From contig JAFQPG010000007.1 in assembly GCA_017411835.1 (NCBI GenBank), positions 20,264 through 84,263 on the forward strand: a stretch of DNA of 64,000 nt, written 5' to 3'. Every line of letters begins with the position of its first letter. The first letter of the stretch is position 1. The notes under the pieces were generated by a model, which was not told where the DNA came from, did not search any database, and saw only the letters and a program-made list of their open reading frames with translations. Origin of the DNA: Ruminococcus sp. (lineage in GTDB: Bacteria > Bacillota > Clostridia > Oscillospirales > Acutalibacteraceae). The translations under genes and the position numbers were made by a program. Shown one piece after another: positions 40,259-48,036 of the stretch.

Positions 40259-42067
40259 ATGTATCGTTCTAATGTGCTTGTTTGCGGCGGTACCGGCTGT
40301 ACCTCCTCAGACAGTTTAAAAATTGTTGATAAGCTCAAAGAAGAAATCGCAGCTCGCGGTTTGGAAAACGAAGTTAACGTTATCACAACAGGTTGCTTCG
40401 GTCTTTGTGCTTTAGGTCCAATCGTAGTTATCTACCCGGAGGGTAGCTTCTACTCAATGGTTAAAATCGACGATATCCCTGAGATTGTTGAAGAGCATCT
40501 CTTAAAGGGTAGAATCGTTACAAGACTTCTTTATCAGGAGACTGTTGAAGAAGACACTATCAAATCACTTAACAAAACTGCTTTCTATGCTAAGCAGCAG
40601 CGTATCGCTCTTCGTAACTGCGGTGTTATCGACCCTGAAAAGATTGACGAATACATCGCTATGGACGGTTACGCAGCTCTTGGTAAAGTATTGACAGAAA
40701 TGACCCCAACAGAAGTTATCGAGACTATTCTCGCTTCAGGTCTTCGCGGTCGTGGCGGTGCAGGCTTCCCTACAGGTTTAAAATGGAAGTTCGCTGCTGC
40801 TAATGATGCTGACCAGAAGTACGTTTGCTGTAACGCTGACGAAGGTGACCCTGGTGCATTTATGGACCGTTCTATCTTAGAGGGTGACCCTCACGCTCTG
40901 CTCGAAGCTATGGCTATCGCAGGTTATGCTATCGGCGCTACAAAGGGTTACGTTTACGTTCGTGCTGAGTACCCTATCGCTGTTAATCGTCTCCAGATTG
41001 CTATCGATCAGGCTCACGAGTACGGTTTACTTGGCGACAACATCTTCGGCACAGACTTCTGCTTTGACATTCAGCTTAGACTTGGTGCAGGTGCTTTCGT
41101 ATGTGGTGAGGAAACTTCCCTTATGACATCTATCGAAGGTAAGCGTGGCGAGCCTCGTCCTCGTCCTCCGTTCCCTGCTGTTAAGGGTCTTTATAAAAAG
41201 CCAACTATCTTAAACAACGTTGAAACATACGCTAACATTCCTCGTATTATTTTAAAGGGTGCTGACTGGTTCAACACAATCGGTACTGAAAAGAGCAAGG
41301 GTACTAAGGTATTCGCTCTTGGTGGTAAGATTGAACACACAGGTCTTGTAGAAGTTCCTATGGGTACAACACTTAGAGAAATCGTTGAGGAAATCGGTGG
41401 CGGTATTCCAAACGGCAAGAAGTTCAAAGCTGCTCAGACAGGTGGACCTTCAGGCGGTTGTATCCCACCACAGCATTTAGATATTCCTATCGACTACGAC
41501 AACCTTCTTGCTATCGGCTCTATGATGGGTTCCGGTGGTCTTATCGTAATGGACGAGACAACCTGTATGGTTGATATCGCTAAGTTCTTCTTAGAGTTCA
41601 CTGTTGACGAGTCCTGCGGTAAATGTACACCTTGCCGTATCGGTACAAAGAGACTTTTAGAGATGCTCGATAAAATCACTAAGGGTCAGGGTACATTAGA
41701 GATGCTTGACGAGATGGAAGATCTTTGTAACTACATCAAGGCAAACTCTCTTTGCGGTCTTGGTCAGACAGCTCCAAACCCTGTTTTATCAACACTCAAC
41801 TACTTCAGAGATGAGTACATCCAGCACGTTGTTGATAAGAAGTGCGTAGCAGGCGTATGTAAAGACCTGCTCGAATTTAGTATCATCAAAGACAAGTGCT
41901 TTGGTTGCTCAATGTGTGCTAGACAGTGTCCTGCAGGCGCTATCACTGTTACTGACTACACAGCTCCTGGTAAGAAAAAGCCAGCTTACGAAATCGACAC
42001 AGCTAAGTGCGTTAAGTGCGGTGCTTGTTTACCTACATGTAAGTTCGGCGCTATCATTAAAGGCTAA
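40259..42067 (+). CDS. hydB: NADH-binding hydrogenase subunit HydB (NuoF-like)
   Basis: A 602-aa flavoprotein subunit. The N-terminal thioredoxin-like [2Fe-2S] domain has 'VCGGTGCTSSDSL' and 'TGCFGLCALGP'. The NuoF core has the NADH/FMN loops 'GLRGRGGAGFPTGLKW' near residue 160 and 'CNADEGDPGAFMDRSILEGD' near 205, and a [4Fe-4S] site 'ESCGKCTPCRIGTKR'. Two C-terminal ferredoxin motifs follow ('CFGCSMCARQCP', 'CVKCGACLPTCK'). The extra C-terminal ferredoxin domain is the form found in bifurcating HydABC enzymes. AAAAGGAGG precedes the ATG. Confidence 0.95.
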   Translation: MYRSNVLVCGGTGCTSSDSLKIVDKLKEEIAARGLENEVNVITTGCFGLCALGPIVVIYPEGSFYSMVKIDDIPEIVEEHLLKGRIVTRLLYQETVEEDTIKSLNKTAFYAKQQRIALRNCGVIDPEKIDEYIAMDGYAALGKVLTEMTPTEVIETILASGLRGRGGAGFPTGLKWKFAAANDADQKYVCCNADEGDPGAFMDRSILEGDPHALLEAMAIAGYAIGATKGYVYVRAEYPIAVNRLQIAIDQAHEYGLLGDNIFGTDFCFDIQLRLGAGAFVCGEETSLMTSIEGKRGEPRPRPPFPAVKGLYKKPTILNNVETYANIPRIILKGADWFNTIGTEKSKGTKVFALGGKIEHTGLVEVPMGTTLREIVEEIGGGIPNGKKFKAAQTGGPSGGCIPPQHLDIPIDYDNLLAIGSMMGSGGLIVMDETTCMVDIAKFFLEFTVDESCGKCTPCRIGTKRLLEMLDKITKGQGTLEMLDEMEDLCNYIKANSLCGLGQTAPNPVLSTLNYFRDEYIQHVVDKKCVAGVCKDLLEFSIIKDKCFGCSMCARQCPAGAITVTDYTAPGKKKPAYEIDTAKCVKCGACLPTCKFGAIIKG

Positions 42068-42084
42068 GAGAAAGGAGAATTAAT

Positions 42085-43824
42085 ATGGAAATGCTTAATA
42101 TTAAAATCAACGGTATGCCTTTCTCTGTTGAGAAAAACACCACTATCCTTGAAGCATGCCACCAGTTCGGTATCAAGATTCCTACTCTGTGCTACCTCAA
42201 GGACATTAACGAAATCGGCGCATGCCGTATGTGTCTTTGTGAAGTAAAGGGCGCTCGTTCACTCGTTGCTGCTTGTGTATATCCTATCGACAGAGAGGGT
42301 ACAGAAATCTTCACAAACACTCCACAGATTCAGAAATACAGAAAGACAACACTCGAGCTTATCCTTTCTAACCACGACAAGAAATGTCTCTCTTGCCCAC
42401 GTTCAAACAACTGTGAGCTCCAGGCTCTTTGTAAAGAATACGGCGTAGACGAAACAAAATTCGAGGGTGAAGAAACTAAGTACGATATCGACGCTACTAC
42501 ACTTCACCTTGTTAGAAATAACAACAAGTGTATTCTTTGCCGCAGATGCTCTGCTGCTTGTAAAAACCAGTACGTTGGCGTTATCGGTGCTAACAACCGT
42601 GGTTTTGATACAGAAATCGGTTGTGCATTCAACCAGACACTCGACGCTGTTTCTTGCGTAGCTTGCGGTCAGTGTACAGCAGTTTGTCCTACAGGCGCAC
42701 TCATTGAGCGTGACGACACCGCAGAAGTTTTCGCAGCTATCGCTGACGAGACAAAGACTGTTATCGTTCACACAGCTCCATCTATCAGAGCAACACTCGG
42801 TGAATGCTTCGATATGCCTATCGGCACAAACGTTACAGGTAAAATGGTTGCAGCTTTACGTCGCCTTGGCTTTGACAAGGTATTTGACACAAACTTTGCT
42901 GCTGACCTTACAATTATGGAAGAAGGCACAGAGTTCTTAGACAGAGTTAAGAACGGCGGTACACTTCCAATGATTACATCTTGCTCACCGGGTTGGATCA
43001 AGTTCTGCGAGCACTACTATCCAGAGCTCATTCCTAACCTCTCAACTTGTAAATCTCCACAGCAGATGCAGGGTGCTATGATTAAGTCATACTACGCTGA
43101 AAAGATGGGCATTGACCCTAAAGATATGGTTGTAGTAGCTGTTATGCCTTGCGTTGCTAAGAAGTTTGAGATTAAGCGTGACGATCAGGGCCACGACGGC
43201 ATCGCTGATAACGATTACGTTATCTCTACACGTGAGCTTGCAAAGATGATTAAAACTGCTGGTATCCAGTTCACAGAGCTTGCTGACGAAGATTTCGACC
43301 CTATTATGGGTATCGGTACCGGTGCTGGTACAATCTTCGGTACAACAGGCGGTGTTATGGAAGCAGCGCTTAGAACAGTTGCTGACATACTCACAGGCGA
43401 AGATTTAGAGTCTATCGACTACACAGAAGTTCGTGGTATGGAAGACATCAAGGAAGCTACCTACAACGTTGCAGGTATGGAAGTTAAGGTTGCTGTAACA
43501 TCAGGCCTTTCAAATGCTGCTAAGCTTCTTGATAAGGTAAAGAGCGGCGAAGCTGACTACCACTTCATCGAGGTTATGTGCTGTCCTGGCGGTTGTATCA
43601 ACGGCGGCGGTCAGCCAATCGTTGATGGTCATACACGCAACTTTGTTGACGTTAAGGGCTTACGTGCTGCTGCTCTGTATGACGATGATAAGAATCTCCC
43701 ATACAGAAAGTCACACAAAAACCCTGAGATTACAGCTATCTATGCTGATTATCTCAAAGAGCCTGGTTCACACAAGGCTCACGAGCTCTTACATACATCT
43801 TATGTAAAGAGAGAAAAGTATTGA
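42085..43824 (+). CDS. hydA: [FeFe] hydrogenase catalytic subunit HydA
   Basis: A 579-aa NADH-linked [FeFe] hydrogenase subunit. Clusters in order: [2Fe-2S] Cys36/47/50/64, His-ligated [4Fe-4S] His97/Cys101/104/110, and two [4Fe-4S] sites (Cys149-159 and Cys191-201). The H-cluster domain has P1 'TSCSPGW' (298-304), P2 'MPCVAKK' (354-360) and P3 'EVMCCPGGCINGGGQP' (496-511). A C-terminal small-subunit-like tail ends at 'REKY'. It makes or oxidises H2 with HydB and HydC. Maturases HydEFG are not in the window. AAAGGAG lies before the ATG; a terminator follows. Confidence 0.97.
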   Translation: MEMLNIKINGMPFSVEKNTTILEACHQFGIKIPTLCYLKDINEIGACRMCLCEVKGARSLVAACVYPIDREGTEIFTNTPQIQKYRKTTLELILSNHDKKCLSCPRSNNCELQALCKEYGVDETKFEGEETKYDIDATTLHLVRNNNKCILCRRCSAACKNQYVGVIGANNRGFDTEIGCAFNQTLDAVSCVACGQCTAVCPTGALIERDDTAEVFAAIADETKTVIVHTAPSIRATLGECFDMPIGTNVTGKMVAALRRLGFDKVFDTNFAADLTIMEEGTEFLDRVKNGGTLPMITSCSPGWIKFCEHYYPELIPNLSTCKSPQQMQGAMIKSYYAEKMGIDPKDMVVVAVMPCVAKKFEIKRDDQGHDGIADNDYVISTRELAKMIKTAGIQFTELADEDFDPIMGIGTGAGTIFGTTGGVMEAALRTVADILTGEDLESIDYTEVRGMEDIKEATYNVAGMEVKVAVTSGLSNAAKLLDKVKSGEADYHFIEVMCCPGGCINGGGQPIVDGHTRNFVDVKGLRAAALYDDDKNLPYRKSHKNPEITAIYADYLKEPGSHKAHELLHTSYVKREKY

Positions 43825-43847
43825 TTGTAGCAAATCTATATAAAGTT

Positions 43848-43880
43848 AGGGCGTCGATTACTCGACGCCCTTTTGTTTTC
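43848..43880 (+). terminator. Terminator after hydA
   Basis: Stem AGGGCGTCG/CGACGCCCT with a 6-nt loop, followed by TTTGTTTT. It also lies at the end of the small leftward gene at 43879. Confidence 0.85.
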
Positions 43881-44055
43881 AGTTATTCATTTTGTTCTTG
43901 CCGCGATATTCCCATACGCTGTGCGAGTTTTCTTCATTTTTATTTACTTTAACCTCGTTTTCAACAACATCTATGATAACGCCTTTATCGATTTTTTGAT
44001 CTTTTGCCGGCATTTCTTCAGGAAATACAAACGGCTTTAAAATCTGTTCGTCCAT
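43879..44055 (-). CDS. Small acidic protein of unknown function (58 aa)
   Basis: A complete frame of 58 codons with a textbook ribosome site (AAGGAGTG, 6 nt before ATG 44055). The protein is soluble, highly charged and has no membrane segment. It begins 'MDEQILKPFVFPEEMPAKDQ' and ends with 'SHSVWEYRGKNKMNN'. I do not recognise the family. Codon use looks like real coding sequence, and the gene ends at the hydA terminator, facing the hydrogenase operon. Confidence 0.6.
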   Translation of the reverse strand: MDEQILKPFVFPEEMPAKDQKIDKGVIIDVVENEVKVNKNEENSHSVWEYRGKNKMNN

Positions 44056-44143
44056 CTATATCACTCCTTTTAGCACTATCATTATGCGTTAAAAGGTGTG
44101 TTTTTATTTATGGAAGATTTTTGTTTTTTATTCTATATTAGAA

Positions 44144-45091
44144 TTATCCGATAGGATGTTCGTCGTAATAAAACTCTATACTCTTAGACACAATGTCTCC
44201 GTGAACATCTTTGATATATATATTCATTTTACAGTCAATCGTCCCTGGATAGCCATAACTATATTCCGGCACAATTTTTGGAAGTTCAAAGTAATTTTGC
44301 TCTGAATAATCCTGCACAGTTAGTTCTACCTCAGATGTATCCCATGGATCATATATAGCACCATCAAGACGTCTACTAAATTCAAACTTATACTGGTATG
44401 GCGCAGTACCGCCTATGCCCTCTGCGTACATTTTCATACCATCTTGGTTGTACGCATAAGTTCCCCAGTATTTGCCTGTTGAATAAATGGTCTTAAACTT
44501 CAGTTCTTCATTTTCCTCTTTGTCAATTACAACATAATCATATAAATTTCTTTCTCCCGTTGCAAACATAGCAACAGTCTCCATTCTGACATCATACATA
44601 CCCGACTTATCAAACGTGTATGTAAGGCTGTTGTCAGTTTCGCTTGTTGCTACGCATTCATCGTTAACATAAAGCTTATAGGAAAGTATAGGTGAGCCGG
44701 CACGCGAGTTCATAGTAAACGTAACAGGTTCCCCTACTCTTGCCACACCTGAATAATAGTCAGCGTAAAAATCGTCTACCATCATATCGTAGTTATACCA
44801 GTCGCCACCATAATATTTATCAATCTCAGCAATTCTGCGCTGAATTTTAGTTGCATCGGCTACGGTGAGAAAACCATCTTTGTCGGTATCTCCCAAATAT
44901 CTTATATAAACAGTTTCTTCTTCGAGTTCGGCGAGTACACGCTGAATAATAGTAGCATCAACGATATTTACTTTACCATCGTCGTTGACATCTCCGATAT
45001 ACGCAGCAGGCGGTGTAGTAGCACCGATACTTACTGTGCATACAGACGCAAGAATAACCAAAGCAATAATCATACATAAAAGTTTTTTCAT
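44144..45091 (-). CDS. Secreted dockerin protein with N-terminal dockerin
   Basis: A 315-aa exported protein (signal peptide about 1-25). A type I dockerin comes first (residues about 33-97), with two calcium-loop repeats: 'GDVNDDGKVNIVDATIIQRV' and 'GDTDKDGFLTVADATKIQRR'. The rest (about 110-315) is beta-rich, with an Ig/PKD-like pattern including 'SYKLYVNDECVATSETDNSL' and 'YTFDKSGMYDVRMETVAMF', similar to Y_Y_Y/PKD-type modules. No catalytic domain is seen. Dockerins normally sit at the C-terminus, so this order is less common. Promoter at 45128-45156. Confidence 0.8.
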   Translation of the reverse strand: MKKLLCMIIALVILASVCTVSIGATTPPAAYIGDVNDDGKVNIVDATIIQRVLAELEEETVYIRYLGDTDKDGFLTVADATKIQRRIAEIDKYYGGDWYNYDMMVDDFYADYYSGVARVGEPVTFTMNSRAGSPILSYKLYVNDECVATSETDNSLTYTFDKSGMYDVRMETVAMFATGERNLYDYVVIDKEENEELKFKTIYSTGKYWGTYAYNQDGMKMYAEGIGGTAPYQYKFEFSRRLDGAIYDPWDTSEVELTVQDYSEQNYFELPKIVPEYSYGYPGTIDCKMNIYIKDVHGDIVSKSIEFYYDEHPIG

Positions 45092-45127
45092 ATTAATTCC
45101 TCCCTAAAGGACATTGCTTTATAACAA

Positions 45128-45156
45128 ATTATAAAACTCTCGTATATATTTGACAA
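45128..45156 (-). promoter_or_regulatory. Sigma-A promoter of the 44144 dockerin gene
   Basis: On the minus strand, TTGTCA (45156-45151), 17 nt, TATAAT (45133-45128). Its -35 box overlaps the -35 box of the divergent promoter at 45150-45178. Confidence 0.7.
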
Positions 45157-45178
45157 GTAACAGTTTTGAAATTAAAAT
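45150..45178 (+). promoter_or_regulatory. Sigma-A promoter of the 45201 gene
   Basis: Consensus TTGACA (45150-45155), 17 nt, TAAAAT (45173-45178), 23 nt before the ATG. It shares five bases of its -35 box with the divergent promoter. Confidence 0.7.
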
Positions 45179-45200
45179 AGTCTATATACGAGGTGATTTT

Positions 45201-45677
45201 ATGTTTCGCAAAATGCGTAGATTTAAACAGCAAATAACTGATAGCGAGTGCAAAAAGCTGCTCAAGAGCGAGTGGCGCGGGGTGCTCTCGCTACTCGGCG
45301 ACGATAGCTATCCGTACGGTGTACCGATGAACTTTTACTACAGCGAGAGCGAGCACAAAATCTACTTTCATTCTGCTTTGCAGGGACACAAAATCGACGC
45401 GATTAAAAAGCACAACAAAGCGTCATTCACGATATTTACACAAGTCGGTAAAAAAGAAAACCACTGGTCTTTAAATTTTAACAGCGTTATCGCTTTTGGC
45501 AAAATCTCGATAGTCAGCGACAGAGAGCTTGCAAAAGAAAAGGTAATAAGCCTTGCAAAGAAATATTTTCCAAAAACCGAGTCTATACAAAAAGAAATGG
45601 ACGCTTCATTTGAGCACTGCGAATGTCTTTGTCTTACTATTGAGCATCTGACAGGAAAATTTGTAAACGAGTCGTAA
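45201..45677 (+). CDS. Pyridoxamine 5'-phosphate oxidase-family (NimA-like) flavin-binding protein
   Basis: A 158-aa split-barrel flavin/PLP-binding protein. Family features: 'LLKSEWRGVLSLLGDDSYPY' and 'VPMNFYYSESEHKIYFHSAL' in the first half, 'GHKIDAIKKHNKASFTI' in the middle, and 'YFPKTESIQKEMDASF' near the end. Relatives include 5-nitroimidazole reductases (NimA) and uncharacterised FMN-binding oxidoreductases. No resistance role can be claimed. ATG 45201 has GAGGTGA upstream; a longer frame from 45150 covers the promoter and is rejected. Confidence 0.82.
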   Translation: MFRKMRRFKQQITDSECKKLLKSEWRGVLSLLGDDSYPYGVPMNFYYSESEHKIYFHSALQGHKIDAIKKHNKASFTIFTQVGKKENHWSLNFNSVIAFGKISIVSDRELAKEKVISLAKKYFPKTESIQKEMDASFEHCECLCLTIEHLTGKFVNES

Positions 45678-45696
45678 TTTACAACACAAAAAACCT

Positions 45697-45727
45697 AAAC
45701 CGCCACATAAACTGTGGCGGTTTTTAT
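45697..45727 (+). terminator. Terminator after the 45201 gene
   Basis: Stem AAACCGCCAC/GTGGCGGTTT with a 7-nt loop, followed by TTATT. It can also stop leftward transcripts (A-rich before it). Confidence 0.8.
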
Positions 45728-47229
45728 TATGTCCATTCTATGTCGGTAACACTTTTAACTTGGTCTTTTTCAAGCTTCGTCAAGAGAACAAACCTTGGTG
45801 TTGTCGGACTTATTCCTGAGCCCGGGTCAACAATTTCTGTAATTTTTACGTACATCGTTTTATTCATAACTGCAACATCATATAGATTGCCGTCAGCCTC
45901 ATCGCAATCAAGGGTATATAAAGCAGCAAGCAGATAATTATTCTCAAAAAACTCTTCGTCATATACATCGTTTTCTACTTTGAAAATTTCGTCGTACTGC
46001 TCTTTTGTCTTGATTACAGCTAAGAAATCTTCGTTATAATAATCTGCATTTACGTAATTTTCAATATCATATATACCGCTTTTTGAATAAACATCTTCAA
46101 ATGCTATGCCACAGTAGTCAGGAGGCATTTGTGGTCTGCCCTGTGGATAATAGCTTTTATCACTATAGCTTACAAAAACCAAGTCCTCGTTGTAAACAGT
46201 TGGGCTAGCTAAATTTGCAAGCTTTCTCTGGATAGAAGTTGCGTCTAAAACGTCTACGCTTTTATCGCCGTTAAAATCTGCAACCGCAAAAATATCAATC
46301 TGCTCAAGTCCTGCAACAATACGCTGAATTTTTGAAGCATCAATAACTGTTACTTCCTTATCTGCGTCTAAATCGCCGACGAGAATACCGTATTCACCGG
46401 AGCAAAAAACTTCTCTTAAGCCTTCATACTCATCAAAGTTGACTTTGGTAATCGCTATAAATTCGTCCTTTTGAGCATCATAAATACAGTACGGAGTCTC
46501 AAACGGATCGTAATAATAAACAGTACTAAAAACAACATTTTCAACTATAGTCGTGAAAACCGTAGGAATCTCAGTAGGCTCCACTAATCTTCCAGAAAAA
46601 GCTTCAATTAAAGCCCAATCAAGCTGAGTATTAAGCTCATCTGAATAAACATTGTATAGTTCTCTAAAAGTTTCCGGCATGCTATATTCTTCTTCAAAAC
46701 GCTCTCTTACTGTCTTTATTGGTACAGGCTCAATCGGTTTATATGGCGGTTCAGTCGGCTCTACAACAGGTCCTACATAATAATAGTCGATAGATGCAAT
46801 CTCTTCCATCTGCGCAATTTCGTACACCTTTGACTTAGTAATAGTTATGATAAAAGAAGGAGTAAGCGTGCTAAAAAAGATTATATCCTCATCAGGTACG
46901 CCGATTTTATCCAAAACGGCTTGATTTTCAGCCTTGTGGAACTCGCTCATCAAGCGGGTGCGCGCTCTTCTGTAAGCATCTATTTCCTCATTAGTATCGA
47001 GCGACTCGCCTAGTAAACCCGTCTCAACTAAAGCCTGATGCTCAATCTCATCCACGTCAATAGCGCTGTATATCCATACCCACACGCTTAGCTTATCATC
47101 ATCGTTTAAAGCATCAAGCTGTTCTTGCAGAGTATCGTTAATAAGATTTGAGCTCTGTGCAAAAACAGGTGTCACAACTAAACTCAACAGCAAAACTGTC
47201 ATAAGCATTATACTAACTATTTTTTTCAT
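45727..47229 (-). CDS. Secreted protein with protease-propeptide-like domain and internal dockerin
   Basis: A 500-aa exported protein (signal peptide about 1-26). Residues ~30-150 have the look of a subtilase propeptide/I9 inhibitor: 'DDDKLSVWVWIYSAIDVDEI' and 'TPSFIITITKSKVYEIAQME', the latter close to the 'vltltkeqveeIaxxpeV' pattern. A Pro-rich linker follows. A two-repeat dockerin lies near 295-355 ('GDLDADKEVTVIDASKIQRI', 'ADFNGDKSVDVLDATSIQRK'). The C-terminal ~130 residues are unrecognised. There is no peptidase domain. It may bind or inhibit a protease on a scaffold; this is a guess. AGGAGGG precedes ATG 47229. Confidence 0.75.
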   Translation of the reverse strand: MKKIVSIMLMTVLLLSLVVTPVFAQSSNLINDTLQEQLDALNDDDKLSVWVWIYSAIDVDEIEHQALVETGLLGESLDTNEEIDAYRRARTRLMSEFHKAENQAVLDKIGVPDEDIIFFSTLTPSFIITITKSKVYEIAQMEEIASIDYYYVGPVVEPTEPPYKPIEPVPIKTVRERFEEEYSMPETFRELYNVYSDELNTQLDWALIEAFSGRLVEPTEIPTVFTTIVENVVFSTVYYYDPFETPYCIYDAQKDEFIAITKVNFDEYEGLREVFCSGEYGILVGDLDADKEVTVIDASKIQRIVAGLEQIDIFAVADFNGDKSVDVLDATSIQRKLANLASPTVYNEDLVFVSYSDKSYYPQGRPQMPPDYCGIAFEDVYSKSGIYDIENYVNADYYNEDFLAVIKTKEQYDEIFKVENDVYDEEFFENNYLLAALYTLDCDEADGNLYDVAVMNKTMYVKITEIVDPGSGISPTTPRFVLLTKLEKDQVKSVTDIEWT

Positions 47230-47535
47230 TTTTATCCCTCCTGATGTTAATATTATTTCGTTTTTAGAATTAAAAGGCAAGAGTTACAACTTAAACCAAC
47301 TGCAAGATTGTAAAAGCGTTGCTTTAAAACTAAGAGCAGTTATTAATAAATTAACTCTTTCATTAATAAAACACATCAAACGTGCATTTTGTTTCATTTG
47401 TTAAAAACTTTTTTCTAATTTCAGTATAGCATTAATATCAGGCATAAACAACTGACAAATTATCTAATATTCTAATTTAGAATTATACAAATTGCATAAA
47501 GCATAATTTCCGTAAATCAACTTGTTTTAATAAAA
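47230..47535. other. AT-rich intergenic region upstream of the 45727 dockerin gene
   Basis: About 300 nt without a credible gene. It holds the leftward promoter at 47423-47451 and a long untranslated leader of about 190 nt. No riboswitch or repeat was recognised. Confidence 0.6.
47423..47451 (-). promoter_or_regulatory. Candidate promoter of the 45727 dockerin gene
   Basis: On the minus strand, TTGTTT (47451-47446), 17 nt, TATACT (47428-47423). The start codon is about 194 nt away, which implies a long leader. Confidence 0.45.
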
Positions 47536-47566
47536 AGAAAAGCCACGACACAAAGTCGTGGCTTTT
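47524..47566 (-). terminator. Terminator of the rplJ-rplL operon
   Basis: Stem AAAGCCACGAC/GTCGTGGCTTT (47538-47566) with a 5-nt loop, followed on the minus strand by TCTTTTTATT. Confidence 0.85.
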
Positions 47567-47589
47567 GATGTAAATTTGCTTTAGTTAAA

Positions 47590-47967
47590 TTATTTAACCT
47601 CAACAGTAGCGCCAGCCTCTTCGAGCTTAGCCTTGAGAGCGTCTGCGTCTTCCTTAGAGATGCCTTCTTTAACTGGCTTTGGAGCTTCGTCAACGAGAGC
47701 CTTAGCTTCCTTAAGACCAAGACCAGTAGCTTCTCTAACAGCCTTGATAACAGCGATCTTCTGTGCACCAGCAGATGCAAGAATAACGTCAAACTCTGTT
47801 TTCTCTTCAGCAGCAGCGCCGCCTTCAGCAGGTGCAGCAGCAACAGCAACAGCTGCAGCAGCAGATACACCAAATTCTTCCTCAACAGCGTGAACGAGAT
47901 CAGAAAGCTCTAAAACTGTGAGGCCTTTTAATTCTTCAATAATAGCAGTAATCTTCTCAGATGCCAT
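47590..47967 (-). CDS. rplL: 50S ribosomal protein L7/L12
   Basis: A 125-aa stalk protein of the large subunit that recruits translation factors. N-terminal dimerisation helices ('[20 protein letters not shown]'), an Ala/Glu hinge (about 38-55), and the C-terminal domain '[20 protein letters not shown]' with '[19 protein letters not shown]' are all present. The length is typical. It follows rplJ by 69 nt, as in nearly all bacteria, and has its own GGAGGT. Confidence 0.98.
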   Translation of the reverse strand: MASEKITAIIEELKGLTVLELSDLVHAVEEEFGVSAAAAVAVAAAPAEGGAAAEEKTEFDVILASAGAQKIAVIKAVREATGLGLKEAKALVDEAPKPVKEGISKEDADALKAKLEEAGATVEVK

Positions 47968-48036
47968 TTTTAATTACCTCCAAATAATAAATTAGTAAGT
48001 TGTTTTTAAAATTTAATAAGTTACCGAAAATTTTGC

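Noticed and set aside
47517-47885. Leu-rich open frame of 122 codons, minus strand
   Set aside because: It lies in an alternative frame of rplL and the terminator region; the Leu/Arg-rich composition is that of a shadow frame.
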